The notes under the pieces: generated by a model
What the model was told of the DNA's origin: nothing
The model's input: only the letters and a program-made list of their open reading frames with translations
Databases searched by the model: none
Source: Frankia sp. QA3
GTDB taxonomy: Bacteria > Actinomycetota > Actinomycetes > Frankiales > Frankiaceae
Assembly (NCBI RefSeq): GCF_000262465.1
Contig: NZ_CM001489.1
Coordinates: forward strand, 1,718,884 to 1,782,883
Length of the DNA stretch: 64,000 nt
Reading direction: 5' to 3'
In this document: positions 33,908 through 42,537 of the stretch, one piece after another
Numbering within the stretch: position 1 is the stretch's first letter
Layout: the number at the start of each line of letters is the position of its first letter
Made by a program: the position numbers and the translations under genes

Positions 33908-36301
33908 ATGAGCGGCGCGTATGACGGCGTGCGGGTTCTCGACGCGAGCGGGGCGATCGCGGGCGCGATGGCCGCGATGTACCTCGCCGATCAGGGCGCC
34001 GACGTCGTGCGATTACTCCCGCCGGGGCGCGGCCCGCTCGACGACGGCCCGGGTGCGCTGTGCTGGGACCGCAACAAGCGGCTGTGCGCGCTGGACCGGA
34101 CGACCCCCGCCGGGGCGGCGCAGCTTCGCCGCCTGCTCGGCGCCGCCGACGTGCTCGTCGTCGACGGCACCCCCGACGACCTCGACCGCGACGGCCTCGA
34201 CCCGGACGGCGTGCGCGCCGCGCATCCGGACCTGATCCACCTGTGGCTGCCGCTGCTCGCCCCGGTGGCGCCGTGGGGTCGGCTGCCGGCCGACCCGCTG
34301 CTCGCCGACGCCGTGTCCAGCGCGTCGGGCGAGCACGGCTCCTACGACGGTCACCCGCTCGCGCTGGTCACCCCGATCGCCGCCTACGGTCAGGCCATCC
34401 TCGGCGCGACCGCCGTCGCGGCCGCCCTGCTGGGCCGCGACGGTGCCGGCGGCGGGGATGCCGGCCGCGACGGTGCCGGCCGAGGGCGGGCGGTGCTGGT
34501 CAGCGGGCTGCACGCGACGGCGGCGATGCAGGCGGCGAGCCTCACCGACGCCGAGGGGATCATCCGCGCGAGCCAGCCCGGGGGCGGCGGCTCGTCGCCG
34601 AACTACCGGCTCTACCGCTGCGCCGACGACCGCTGGCTCTACCTCGGCGCGCTCACCGAGCCGCTGTTCCTCACCGCGCTCGACGTGCTCGACCTGTTCG
34701 AGGTGCTGACCATGCCGGGCGTGGACGGCTCGATGCTGAACCTGCTGCGCCCCGGCGTCGGCGCCCCGGTCGTCGAACGCCTGGCGGCGCGGTTCGCCGA
34801 GCGGCCACTGGCCCACTGGGAGCGGCTGCTGACCGAGGCCGGGGTGCCCAACGCCCCGGCGCAGACCCGCGACGAGTGGTGGACGGGCGAGGTCGTCGCG
34901 TCGAACGGGATGCGCCGGGTGCACGATCATCCCGAGCTCGGCCCGGTGGAGATCCCCGGCGATCCGGTCCGGCTGAGCCGCACCCCGGGGACGTTCTCCC
35001 ACCTGCCGAGCGCGCGGGCGTTCATCGACGCCGCGGCGGTCTGGACCGACCCGCGTCCCGCCGCGGCGGCCGGGTCGGCCGGGGAGCCGACCGGGCCGGC
35101 GGAGGAGCCGCCGGCGCCGCCGCTGGCCGGGCTGCGCGTGCTCGACCTGGGCAGCTTCGTCGCCGGGCCGTTCGGCTCGACGCTGCTGGCCGACTACGGC
35201 GCCGAGGTCATCAAGGTCGAGGGACCCCACGGCGATCCCTACCGGATCTACAGCGTCTCCTTCCTCGCCTTCCACAAGGGCCAGGACGACATCGTGGTCG
35301 ACCTGAAGACCCCCGCGGGCCGGGAGACGTTCCACGACCTGGTGCGCAGCGCCGACGTCCTGCTCGACAACGTCCGCCCGGGGGTGCGCGAGCGCATCGG
35401 CACCGACTACGCCACCCTCGCCGCGATCAACTCGCGGCTCGTGCGTGGAACGGTCACCGCCTGGGGCACCGGCAACCCGCTCAGCGCCACCCCCGCCTTC
35501 GATCCGCTGCTGCAGGCCCGCTCCGGTCTCATCACCGCCCAGGGCGGCGCCGGCGCGCCGTGCCAGAGCGCCATGCTCGTGCACGACATCGGCACCGGAG
35601 CGCTCGTCGCCTTCGGCATCCTCGCCGCGCTGTACGCGCGCCGGCGCGACGGGCTCGGGCAGGAGGTCGTCACCACGATGGTGAACTCCTCGGTGATGAT
35701 GCAGGCCGGGGAGTTCGTCCGCCACGCCGGCCAGCCCGCGCCGGCGGTGGGCGGCCACGAGTACGTCGGCGACACCGCGGTGCACCGGCTGCACCCGTGC
35801 AAGGAGGGCTGGGTCGCCGTCGCCGCCACGACCCCCGAGCACGCCGCCGCCCTCGTGGCCGCGCTCGGCCTCGCCGACGCGGGGCGCGAGGCCGGCGCGG
35901 TAGGGGAGGGTGACGCCGCGGCGCTGCTGCGGGCGCCGGCCGCGGGCCCGGCGGCCGATCGGATCACCGCGGCGCTCGCCGGTCTGACCAGCGCCGAGGC
36001 CGCCGATCTGCTCGCCACCGCGGGCGTGCCGGCCGCCCCGGTCCTCGACCGCGGCGGGTTCCTGACCGACCCCTGGTTCGCCGCGGCGGGCATCCTCACC
36101 CGCATCGACGAGCCGGACCTCGGCCCGTGCACGGTCGTGCGCCGCTACGCCGACTGGTCCGGCAACCCGGTCGAGATCACCGCGGCGGCCCCGCCCCCGG
36201 GGGCGGGCACCCGCCGCATCCTCGCAGGCCTGGGCTACTCCGACGACCGCATCGCCGAACTCCTCGCCGCGGGGGCGGTCCGGGGGCACACGGCGCCGTG
36301 A
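33908..36301 (+). CDS. Two-domain CaiB/BaiF (class III) CoA-transferase
   Basis: A 797-residue protein made of two full class III CoA-transferase domains (about residues 1-395 and 405-797), each starting with the VRVLDASGAIAGAM / LRVLDLGSFVAGPF motif. The conserved catalytic aspartate is present in the second half (D560 in MLVHDIGTGALVAF), but the matching place in the first half reads LVTPIAAYGQAILG with no aspartate. This suggests one active and one structural half. ATG 33908 follows GGGAGAGG. The family normally forms interlocked dimers, so the fusion may be a covalent pseudo-heterodimer. Confidence 0.88.
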   Translation: MSGAYDGVRVLDASGAIAGAMAAMYLADQGADVVRLLPPGRGPLDDGPGALCWDRNKRLCALDRTTPAGAAQLRRLLGAADVLVVDGTPDDLDRDGLDPDGVRAAHPDLIHLWLPLLAPVAPWGRLPADPLLADAVSSASGEHGSYDGHPLALVTPIAAYGQAILGATAVAAALLGRDGAGGGDAGRDGAGRGRAVLVSGLHATAAMQAASLTDAEGIIRASQPGGGGSSPNYRLYRCADDRWLYLGALTEPLFLTALDVLDLFEVLTMPGVDGSMLNLLRPGVGAPVVERLAARFAERPLAHWERLLTEAGVPNAPAQTRDEWWTGEVVASNGMRRVHDHPELGPVEIPGDPVRLSRTPGTFSHLPSARAFIDAAAVWTDPRPAAAAGSAGEPTGPAEEPPAPPLAGLRVLDLGSFVAGPFGSTLLADYGAEVIKVEGPHGDPYRIYSVSFLAFHKGQDDIVVDLKTPAGRETFHDLVRSADVLLDNVRPGVRERIGTDYATLAAINSRLVRGTVTAWGTGNPLSATPAFDPLLQARSGLITAQGGAGAPCQSAMLVHDIGTGALVAFGILAALYARRRDGLGQEVVTTMVNSSVMMQAGEFVRHAGQPAPAVGGHEYVGDTAVHRLHPCKEGWVAVAATTPEHAAALVAALGLADAGREAGAVGEGDAAALLRAPAAGPAADRITAALAGLTSAEAADLLATAGVPAAPVLDRGGFLTDPWFAAAGILTRIDEPDLGPCTVVRRYADWSGNPVEITAAAPPPGAGTRRILAGLGYSDDRIAELLAAGAVRGHTAP

Positions 36302-36736
36302 TCAGGCGGGGTCGGCCCGCGGCAGGTCGCCGGCCTCGCTCAGCGCGAAGACGGTCCGGGAATGGTAGGTGTCGTTGAACTCCCACAGCCGGCTGATGCG
36401 CTCGCCCGAGAACTCGAACAGGAAGTGGTACGCCTGGTCGTAGCTTTTTCCGGCGACGGTGACCGCGTGGCCCTCGGTGAGGGCGGCGACCCGGTCGTCC
36501 TCGGCGGTGAGCGTCGTGACGGTCTGCTGGATCGGCGCCCGCAGCAGCTCGGTGTTCACCCACTCGATCGACGCGCGTATCTGATCGCGGGCGGAGAACC
36601 GCCGCGTCGATAGGCTGAACCAGGCGACGTCGTCGGTGAGCAGGTCGAAGGCGCCGGCCACGTCGCCGGCGTTCATCCGGTCGAAGAACGCCCGCACCGC
36701 CGCCTTGTTCCGCGTCACTGCACCGGTCTCGGCCAC
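36302..36736 (-). CDS. SnoaL-like/NTF2-fold protein
   Basis: A 144-residue cone-shaped alpha+beta barrel protein: VRAFFDRMNAGDVAGAFDLLTDDVAWFS, then GKSYDQAYHFLFEFSGERISRLWEFNDTY, the typical SnoaL end. GTG 36736 has AGGAGAG seven bases upstream. Members act as isomerases, cyclases or hydrolases on polyketide- or steroid-like ligands. It abuts the stop of the CoA-transferase gene and is divergent from a TetR gene, with a perfect palindrome between. Confidence 0.75.
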   Translation of the reverse strand: MAETGAVTRNKAAVRAFFDRMNAGDVAGAFDLLTDDVAWFSLSTRRFSARDQIRASIEWVNTELLRAPIQQTVTTLTAEDDRVAALTEGHAVTVAGKSYDQAYHFLFEFSGERISRLWEFNDTYHSRTVFALSEAGDLPRADPA

Positions 36737-36770
36737 CTCGGGACTCTCCTTTCGTCTGTGCGGCCCTATG

Positions 36771-36786
36771 CTGAACATCTGTTCAG
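36771..36786. promoter_or_regulatory. Perfect palindrome CTGAACA-TC-TGTTCAG
   Basis: 7-bp arms around 2 bp, placed between the SnoaL-like gene (leftward) and the TetR gene (rightward). This is the usual place for an autoregulatory TetR operator. It is distinct from the other motifs in the window. Confidence 0.6.
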
Positions 36787-36820
36787 TCCTGGCTGGACGA
36801 CGGCGTGGGAGGGGATGGGT

Positions 36821-37453
36821 ATGTCGACGCAGTTGACCGGGCCGGAGGATCTCACCGCGAAGGCCCGCATCCGGGCGGCGGCCTTCGCCCTGGTCGCCGA
36901 GCGGGGGGTGCACTCGACGACGGTCCGCGCGATCGCCCAGCGCGCGGGCGTCTCCCCGGCGCTGGTGATCCACCACTTCGGTTCGAAGCAGGGGGTCATC
37001 GACGCGATCTCGACGTGGATCGTCGAGTACCTCCACCGCAACACCCGCGAACCCGATCGCGGTGGCGACCCGGCGCAGGCGCTGCAACGCCGTCTCGTCC
37101 GCTTCGAGCGGATGGTCGCCGAGGTGCCGCTGCTCGGCGCCTACGTCCGCCGGATGCTGCTCGACGGCCAGCCCGACGGCCTGGACTGGTTCCGCCGGGC
37201 GGTCGACCTGTCCGCCGAGGAGCTCGCCCACCGGGAGCGCATGGGCAAGGCCCGCCCGTCGACGGACCTGCGCGCGGAGGCGGCGATGCTGTTCATCCTC
37301 GGCTTCGCCCCGGTCCTGCTCGGCCCGTTGCTCGAACACGCCCTGGACGTCGACTTCGACGACGAGCGGTCCTGGACGCGGTGGCGCGACGCCGAGTCCG
37401 AGCTGCTGACCTCCGCGCTCTACCCCGGCGCCACGGCCGCCGACGCGCCCTGA
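36821..37453 (+). CDS. TetR-family regulator divergent from SnoaL-like gene
   Basis: A 210-residue regulator: KARIRAAAFALVAERGVHSTTVRAIAQRAGVSPALVIHHFGSKQGVIDAI forms the DNA-binding domain at residues 12-60, followed by a helical effector domain. ATG 36821 has GGGAGGGG at good spacing; ATG 36815 is in frame and possible. It probably represses itself and the SnoaL-like gene through the palindrome at 36771. A GC-rich hairpin separates it from the convergent amidohydrolase. Confidence 0.88.
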   Translation: MSTQLTGPEDLTAKARIRAAAFALVAERGVHSTTVRAIAQRAGVSPALVIHHFGSKQGVIDAISTWIVEYLHRNTREPDRGGDPAQALQRRLVRFERMVAEVPLLGAYVRRMLLDGQPDGLDWFRRAVDLSAEELAHRERMGKARPSTDLRAEAAMLFILGFAPVLLGPLLEHALDVDFDDERSWTRWRDAESELLTSALYPGATAADAP

Positions 37454-37459
37454 ACCACC

Positions 37460-37491
37460 GCCCCGCGCGGGCCGGGTGGCTCGCGCGGGGC
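37460..37491. terminator. Bidirectional hairpin terminator
   Basis: GCCCCGCGCG pairs with CGCGCGGGGC (10-bp stem, with an inner GCC/GGC pair) between the convergent TetR and amidohydrolase genes. Confidence 0.65.
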
Positions 37492-37515
37492 AGGGTCGGC
37501 CAAGAACAGGGTCGG

Positions 37516-38685
37516 TCAGGAGCGGGGGAAGTTGAGCATCGTGCGGGCGTTGGTCTCGGTGATCTTCGCGACCTCGTCGTCGGGGACGTTCGCGAGGACC
37601 TCGGCGGCGCGCTTGCGGCTGTTCGGCCAGTTCGAGTCCGAGTGCGGGTAGTCGATCTCCAGCATGATCCGGTCGATGCCGACCTTGTGCCGGTTCTCCA
37701 GGCCGAACTCGTCGTCGATGAAGCAGCCCCAGAAGTGCTTGCGGAACAGCTCGGAGGGGCGGGCGTCGAAGTCGATCGGCTGGTAGTAGCGGTGACGCTC
37801 CCAGACGAAGTCGGCGCGCTCGAGGATGTAGGGAATCCAGCCGATGCCGCCCTCGGCCAGGGAGAACTGCAGCTTCGGGTGCCGCTGGAGGACCCCGGAG
37901 AACAGCAGGTCGGTGGTCGACCACATGAGGTTGGTCGAGAAGATGGTGATGGCGACGGCGAACGGGGCGTCGGGAAGGACGACCTCACCGGGAATGGCGC
38001 GGGTGGCGGCGAAGGAGAAGCCGGGGACGTAGCTGCCCGAGCCGAAGTGCAGCGAGATGACCATTCCGGTCTCCTCGCACGCCTCCCACACGGGCTCCCA
38101 GGCGGCGTTGTGGAACGACGGCAGTCCCAGCGGGACGGGGCTGTCGGGGAAGGAGATGGTCCGGGCGCCCTTGGCGGCGGTGCGGCGGATCTCCGCGGCG
38201 GCGAGCTGCGGGTCCCAGGTGGGCACCAGGGCGAGGGGGATGAAGCGGTCCGGCGCGCTCGCGCACCATTCGTCGATGTGGAAGTCGTTCCACGCCTGCA
38301 CGCACAGCAGCGCGAGGTCCTTGTCCGGCGCCCGCTGGAACACGCCGCCGCCGAAGCCGGGGAAGGACGGGAAGCACAGGGCGGCCTGGATGCCGTCGAG
38401 GTCCATGTCCTTGACCCGGGCGACCGGGTCGTAACAGCCGGGGATCATCTCCTCGTAGCGGACCGGGTCGATGCCCCACTGCTCCGGCGGGCGGCCGGCG
38501 ACCGCGTTGAGCCCGACGGTCGGGAAGACCGAACCGTCGTAGTGCCAGACGTGCTTGCCGTTGAGTTCCTGGATGCGCGGGCCCTGCTCGCGCAGCGCCG
38601 CCGGCAGCCGGTCCTGCCAGACGCGCGGATGCTCGATGAGGTGGTCGTCCACCGAGACGATCTGATGATGATCCTGCAGCGGCAT
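37516..38685 (-). CDS. Amidohydrolase_2 family hydrolase
   Basis: A 389-residue metal-dependent hydrolase of the branch with the N-terminal motif VSVDDHLIEHPRVWQDRLP. Other marks are CFPSFPGFGG, ISLHFGSGSY, LQRHPKLQFSLAEGGIGWIPYILERADFVWERH, and the final metal aspartate in LEIDYPHSDSNWP. It is clearly different from the 5951/8164 pair, so it is not a recent duplicate. ATG 38685 follows GAGGGAG. The promoter at 38727-38755 overlaps a TTGAC-N6-GTCAC repeat. Confidence 0.88.
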   Translation of the reverse strand: MPLQDHHQIVSVDDHLIEHPRVWQDRLPAALREQGPRIQELNGKHVWHYDGSVFPTVGLNAVAGRPPEQWGIDPVRYEEMIPGCYDPVARVKDMDLDGIQAALCFPSFPGFGGGVFQRAPDKDLALLCVQAWNDFHIDEWCASAPDRFIPLALVPTWDPQLAAAEIRRTAAKGARTISFPDSPVPLGLPSFHNAAWEPVWEACEETGMVISLHFGSGSYVPGFSFAATRAIPGEVVLPDAPFAVAITIFSTNLMWSTTDLLFSGVLQRHPKLQFSLAEGGIGWIPYILERADFVWERHRYYQPIDFDARPSELFRKHFWGCFIDDEFGLENRHKVGIDRIMLEIDYPHSDSNWPNSRKRAAEVLANVPDDEVAKITETNARTMLNFPRS

Positions 38686-38726
38686 GAGACGCGCTCCCTC
38701 GTCGGTGTTGCGGTTTGGCGCGAGGC

Positions 38727-38755
38727 AGCGTACCCAATGTTGACGCACCCGTCAC
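38727..38755 (-). promoter_or_regulatory. Promoter of the 37516 amidohydrolase with operator over the -35
   Basis: On the minus strand GTGACG (38755-38750) is 17 bases from TACGCT (38732-38727). The -35 is one arm of TTGAC-GCACCC-GTCAC (38740-38755). The arrangement mirrors the sites at 5809 and 25690. Confidence 0.55.
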
Positions 38756-38901
38756 CTGATTGTTGGCCGCTGGTGAGGTGATTGCTCAGGGCATCCGAGT
38801 GCCGACGTGCCGTGCTTGCAGGACGTTTGCCGTTAGTGAGCGAGGGGGGCGGCACGGCGGCTCGATCGGCCGCCCGATCCGGTGGTCCGTCGGGGCCGTC
38901 G

Positions 38902-38917
38902 TTGGCGCAAGTGTCAA
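38902..38917. promoter_or_regulatory. Putative operator TTGGC-GCAAGT-GTCAA
   Basis: A second copy of the 16-bp motif (one arm mismatch) in the same 357-bp divergent gap, nearer the TetR gene at 39043. Two sites in one gap make that TetR protein a candidate for reading the motif. Short open frames in 38782-38990 show no family features. Confidence 0.5.
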
Positions 38918-38982
38918 CTACGTTGTGTTTTCGCTGGTCGTCCGTGCCGTGGGGCCGCCGCCGGGACGTCGCTCGCACACCG

Positions 38983-38997
38983 TAGAATGATGTTCCA
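38983..38997. promoter_or_regulatory. Imperfect palindrome TAGAAT-GAT-GTTCCA
   Basis: A copy of RGAAY-N3-RTTCY, 45 bp before the TetR start at 39043. It is related to the perfect palindromes at 32044, 10483 and 41452. Confidence 0.4.
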
Positions 38998-39042
38998 CGC
39001 GCCGTGCCCGGCCGCCCGCGTGCGCCGACGAAGGGAACGTCG

Positions 39043-39654
39043 ATGGCGAGTCCGCTGCGCTACCTCGACGATCCCGTCGCCCTGGCGCGCGAACGCCAGG
39101 CGTTCATCGCCGCGGCCCTGGACCTGCTCGCCGCGACCGACACGGTCGATCTCCAGGTGAGCCGGATCGTGGCGCGCGCCGGGCGGCACAACGCCGCCTT
39201 CTACCGGGTGTTCGGGTCGAAGGACGGGCTGACCCTGGCCGTGGTCGAGGAGGCGACGCGGCGCACGGCCGTGGTGGTGGAGCGCCGCGTCGCCGCCGCC
39301 GGACCGCCCGTCGAGGCGGTGCGCACCTGGGCGGTGGCACTGCTGTCACTGGCGCGGGGGGAGGCGGCGCGGGCGATCCGCGCCCTCGCGCTGGACCGCT
39401 ACCGCCTGCTGCACCGCTTCCCCCAGGCCGAGGCCACGCTCACCCTCCCGCTGCGCCAGCCCCTGGCCCGGACGTTGCGACGAGCCGAGCTGCCGCGGGC
39501 GGAGCTGCTCGCCGACGCCGCGTTCGAGCTGGTCCTGAGCCGCCAGGCGGCCTGGATCGCCCTCGATCACCAGCCCGACGCCGACGAGGTGGCCGCCTAC
39601 GCGGAGCTGGTCCTGGACCTCGTCGGGCTGTCCCAGCCCGCCGGCTCCCGGTAG
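39043..39654 (+). CDS. TetR-like regulator
   Basis: A 203-residue protein with a TetR-type DNA-binding domain (ARERQAFIAAALDLLAATDTVDLQVSRIVARAGRHNAAFYRVFGSKDGL) and a helical effector domain. Helix 3 (HNAAFYRVFGSKDGL) is divergent but recognisable. ATG 39043 has GAAGGGA six bases upstream; GTG 39004 is less likely. Two motif types lie in its own promoter, so it may regulate the wider island. It is convergent with a solute-binding lipoprotein gene across a strong terminator. Confidence 0.8.
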   Translation: MASPLRYLDDPVALARERQAFIAAALDLLAATDTVDLQVSRIVARAGRHNAAFYRVFGSKDGLTLAVVEEATRRTAVVVERRVAAAGPPVEAVRTWAVALLSLARGEAARAIRALALDRYRLLHRFPQAEATLTLPLRQPLARTLRRAELPRAELLADAAFELVLSRQAAWIALDHQPDADEVAAYAELVLDLVGLSQPAGSR

Positions 39655-39667
39655 CCGGGGAAAGCAG

Positions 39668-39700
39668 GGGCGCTCCGGGGCCCGCAGCCCCGGAGCGCCC
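39668..39700. terminator. Bidirectional hairpin terminator (13-bp perfect stem)
   Basis: GGGCGCTCCGGGG pairs exactly with CCCCGGAGCGCCC around a 7-nt loop, between convergent genes. Confidence 0.8.
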
Positions 39701-39741
39701 GTCTCACCTGCGTGTCCCGCCCTGGCGGCGGGCGGTATCCG

Positions 39742-41094
39742 TCAGCGCGCGCCGAGCTTGAAGATCCCGGTGGTGTCGAGGCTACGGAAGTCCGTCAGCG
39801 TGCCCTCCTTGTCGGCGTCCGCGATGAACCCGGTGGTGGAGCAGATGTTCGGCGAGACCGAGTTGGCCTTGCCGTTGCACTGGAAGGTGGCGCCGCCGCC
39901 GAGCGGGTAGGCGGTCGGCGGCATGGTGCGCAGCGCCGTGGCGATGGCCGCGGAGGAGACGTCCGTGCCGGGCACCGAGTTCACGCCCCGCACCAGCCCC
40001 AGCATGCCCTGGTAGCCGCTCATGCTGATGGCGTCGAACTTCAGGTCCTTGCCGTAGGTGTCGATCACGGCGTTGAACAGCTTGAACTCGGGCGTGGACG
40101 GGTCGACGTTGCCCTGGGCGATGATGTCGACGCCGGCGAAGCCGCCGGGGATCGACGCGCCGTGGTCGGCACCGATGCAGCGGTCCAGGGCGGTGATTGG
40201 AGTGGTGATGCCGAGCGCCTTGATCGCCTTGATGGCGCTGGCGCAGAACGTCGGGTCACCGATCACGTGGTACATCGCCGGCTTGTTCTTCTGCGCGGTC
40301 TGAACCTGCGGGGTCATGTCGGCGGTGCCCGGCGGGATCGCGATCACCTCGGCCTTGACCCCGGCGTTGGCGAAGAACGGCGGGATGAGCTGCTTCGCCG
40401 GCTCGCTGGCCGCGGGCACGTCGATGACGAACACGGCGGCGCTGGTCAGCTTCTTGTCGCGGGCGAAGGCGGCCGGTGTGCCGAACGAGGCCAGCGGGTT
40501 GCCCCAGATGAACACGTTCTTCGTCGACAGGGTGGCCTGGGTCGCCACGAGGTTCAGGGACACCGGGATCCCCGCCGGCGAGACGATCTTCAGCCAGGGA
40601 TCGGTCTGCCCGGGGCTGCCGGCCGCGGCCACGGCGACCTTCTCCCGCAGGAACTGGTTCCCACAGGCCTGCGCGTTGGCCGGGATGGACTTGTCCTCGC
40701 AGGGGACGAGCTCGATCTTGTGACCGCGCAGTCCGCCGAGGTGGGCGTTGGCGTAGTCGACGACGGCCTGGGCGGCCCGGATCTCGCCGGAGGTGTCGAC
40801 GGCCTGGGTCCGGCCGGTGCTGACCCAGCCGACCTTGACCGGGGTGCCGGTGGCGGCCTTGGCGGGGCCGAGCAGGCTGCTGTCGGCCTTCGCCGCACCG
40901 CCGGTGCTGCCACCGCCGCCGCTGCTGCCGCCGCAGGCCGCCACGCCGGTGGCGACCGCCACGGCGAGCGCCACGGCCGACAGTCCGGCGCGGGCATGCC
41001 CGCCCGATCGGGACAGGTGCCCGCGGGGGCGGGTCGGACACTCGCGCCGAAGCGGTAATCGTGACCTGGAGATATGCACGCTGGAACTCCTCAT
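39742..41094 (-). CDS. ABC transporter substrate-binding lipoprotein (Liv-type), copy 1
   Basis: A 450-residue extracytoplasmic binding protein (periplasmic-binding-protein type 1 fold). An Arg-rich start and hydrophobic stretch (AVALAVAVATGVAAC) end in a lipobox with C54, followed by a Gly/Ser linker. The mature part begins PVKVGWVSTGRTQAVDT and contains IVSPAGIPVSLNLVATQ, IPPGTADMTPQ and ITALDRCIGADHGASIPGGF. It is very similar to the protein at 46583. It would be anchored outside the membrane and deliver ligand to the importer at 42656-46473. The start could be a later in-frame codon. Confidence 0.9.
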   Translation of the reverse strand: MRSSSVHISRSRLPLRRECPTRPRGHLSRSGGHARAGLSAVALAVAVATGVAACGGSSGGGGSTGGAAKADSSLLGPAKAATGTPVKVGWVSTGRTQAVDTSGEIRAAQAVVDYANAHLGGLRGHKIELVPCEDKSIPANAQACGNQFLREKVAVAAAGSPGQTDPWLKIVSPAGIPVSLNLVATQATLSTKNVFIWGNPLASFGTPAAFARDKKLTSAAVFVIDVPAASEPAKQLIPPFFANAGVKAEVIAIPPGTADMTPQVQTAQKNKPAMYHVIGDPTFCASAIKAIKALGITTPITALDRCIGADHGASIPGGFAGVDIIAQGNVDPSTPEFKLFNAVIDTYGKDLKFDAISMSGYQGMLGLVRGVNSVPGTDVSSAAIATALRTMPPTAYPLGGGATFQCNGKANSVSPNICSTTGFIADADKEGTLTDFRSLDTTGIFKLGAR

Positions 41095-41525
41095 GATGAG
41101 CGGGAATGCCCGGGGGCCGACCCGGGTGGTGATGGAGCTGGGCCCCGCGACGTCCGACGAGTTCGTCCGCCGGTCGGTCGAGATCGTCAGACGGTCTGGT
41201 TCGTCGGGTCGAGGGGCTCGTGGGCGACGCGGCGGGTGGGTTCGTCGAACCTCCGACGCTTCTCCCGGCCGGCGGGCAGCGTGGTCCGCGTGAGGACGGC
41301 CTCCTCCGCGGGATCTGGTGGCGGCATCCGGACGGCGCCCGGCCGGCGGCCGGTTGACGTCCGGCCGCGATTGTGGCTTGGGTCACGTTGGGTTGTCAAT
41401 CGATCGTTGTGATCATTGCTTTGGGCGGCCGGGCGGCACGCGTGCCAGGATGGGAACGCCGTTCCCTCCCGGTGTGGGCGGGAACGGCGGCAGGAGTGGA
41501 ACCGTCCCGGGAGGAGAGGCAGACA
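41095..41525. other. Divergent intergenic region, 431 bp, no gene
   Basis: It lies between the leftward binding-protein gene and the rightward SDR. The only structure I can support is the palindrome at 41451 with a nearby GGGAAC half-site at 41480. Open frames here are GC-driven and lack family features. Confidence 0.5.
41451..41467. promoter_or_regulatory. Palindrome GGGAAC-GCC-GTTCCC
   Basis: The arms at 41452-41466 are perfect. The element is the near-twin of the palindrome at 10483 (spacer GCC versus GGC). It lies 60 bp before the SDR start, and a GGGAACGGC half-site follows at 41480. Confidence 0.55.
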
Positions 41526-42323
41526 GTGGACCTTGGCATTCGCGACCGGGTGGCGCTCGTCGTCGGCGGCAGCAAGGGGATCGGGCTCGAGGTGGCGAGG
41601 ATGCTCGCGGCGGAGGGCGCCCTCGTCGCCGTCGTCGCGCGCACGCAGCGCCACATCGACTCCGCCGTCGAGTCCATCGCGCAGGCCGGTGGCGAGGCGG
41701 TCGGGGTGTCCGCGGACATGAGCACCTCCGAGGGCATCGAGTCCGCCGTCGCCGAGGTCACCGAGCGGCTCGGGCCCCCGCTCATCGTGATCACCCAGGC
41801 CGACTTCCATGTTCGCGGCTTCTTCGCCGAGATCACCCGGGCGGAGGACTACGTCGACTCCTACCGGACCTACACGCTCAGTCAGGTGCACATGCTGCAC
41901 GCGGTCCTGCCGGGGATGCAGGAGGCGGGCTTCGGGCGCTACGTGCACATCGGCTCGGCGACCGCCAAGGAGCCGCAGAGCTCCCCGCCGCACACGGTGG
42001 CCAACGCCACCCGGCCGTCCACCGTCGGTCTGCTCAAGAGCGTCGCCGACGAGTACGCCCGCCACGGCATCACCATCAACACCATCGCCCCCGGCTGGAT
42101 CGCCACCAAGACGACGAACTGGTACCTGTCCACGCACGAGGGCCTGACCGAGCCGGACGCGCGCCGCAAGTGGATGATCGAGACGGCGGGGGTGCCGGCC
42201 GCCCGGCTCGGCGAGCCCGAGGAGATCGCCTCGTCGATCGTCTACCTGTGCTCGCGCCAGGCCGGCTACCTCACCGGGCACTACATCGCCGTCGACGGGG
42301 GCCATCACCGCTCGGCCTTCTGA
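41526..42323 (+). CDS. SDR-fold protein lacking the catalytic Tyr-Lys pair
   Basis: A 265-residue SDR with an intact nucleotide loop (VGGSKGIG), AVVARTQRHID, and the C-terminal YLTGHYIAVDGG. At the catalytic position, where YxxxK is expected about ten residues before GLxxSxADEYA, the sequence reads HTVANATRPSTVGLLK. By gap-free alignment the Tyr becomes Ala and the Lys becomes Arg. It may be a binding protein, a lyase-like variant or an inactive partner. GTG 41526 follows GGAGAGG. It lies between the two halves of the transport locus. Confidence 0.82.
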   Translation: MDLGIRDRVALVVGGSKGIGLEVARMLAAEGALVAVVARTQRHIDSAVESIAQAGGEAVGVSADMSTSEGIESAVAEVTERLGPPLIVITQADFHVRGFFAEITRAEDYVDSYRTYTLSQVHMLHAVLPGMQEAGFGRYVHIGSATAKEPQSSPPHTVANATRPSTVGLLKSVADEYARHGITINTIAPGWIATKTTNWYLSTHEGLTEPDARRKWMIETAGVPAARLGEPEEIASSIVYLCSRQAGYLTGHYIAVDGGHHRSAF

Positions 42324-42490
42324 CGAAGCTCGGCCCCCCGTCAGCAGCGACGCCGCTGGCCCAAGGATTGCGGGCCGGGCCGCCCGCTCGGGGCACCGCA
42401 GACGCAGCGTGACGTGGGTGCGGAGTGGGTCCTCCGCCTAGCCGCGAACCCGCCGTTTGCCGCCCGTTCCACCGCAGGTCAGGGCATCGC

Positions 42491-42537
42491 TTGACAGGCT
42501 GTGAAGTAAGACACAAGAATCCAATGAGTTTAACTCA
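42491..42537 (+). promoter_or_regulatory. Promoter and palindrome upstream of the Liv-type transporter
   Basis: TTGACA (42491-42496) is 18 bases from AAGAAT (42515-42520). TGAGTT-T-AACTCA (42525-42537), a perfect palindrome, sits just downstream where a repressor would block the start. The rest of the 42324-42655 gap shows nothing else. Confidence 0.5.

Noticed and set aside
38782..38990. Small open frames in the gap before the 39043 TetR gene
   Set aside because: They overlap each other in different frames, cross the operator sites, and show no ribosome site or protein family.
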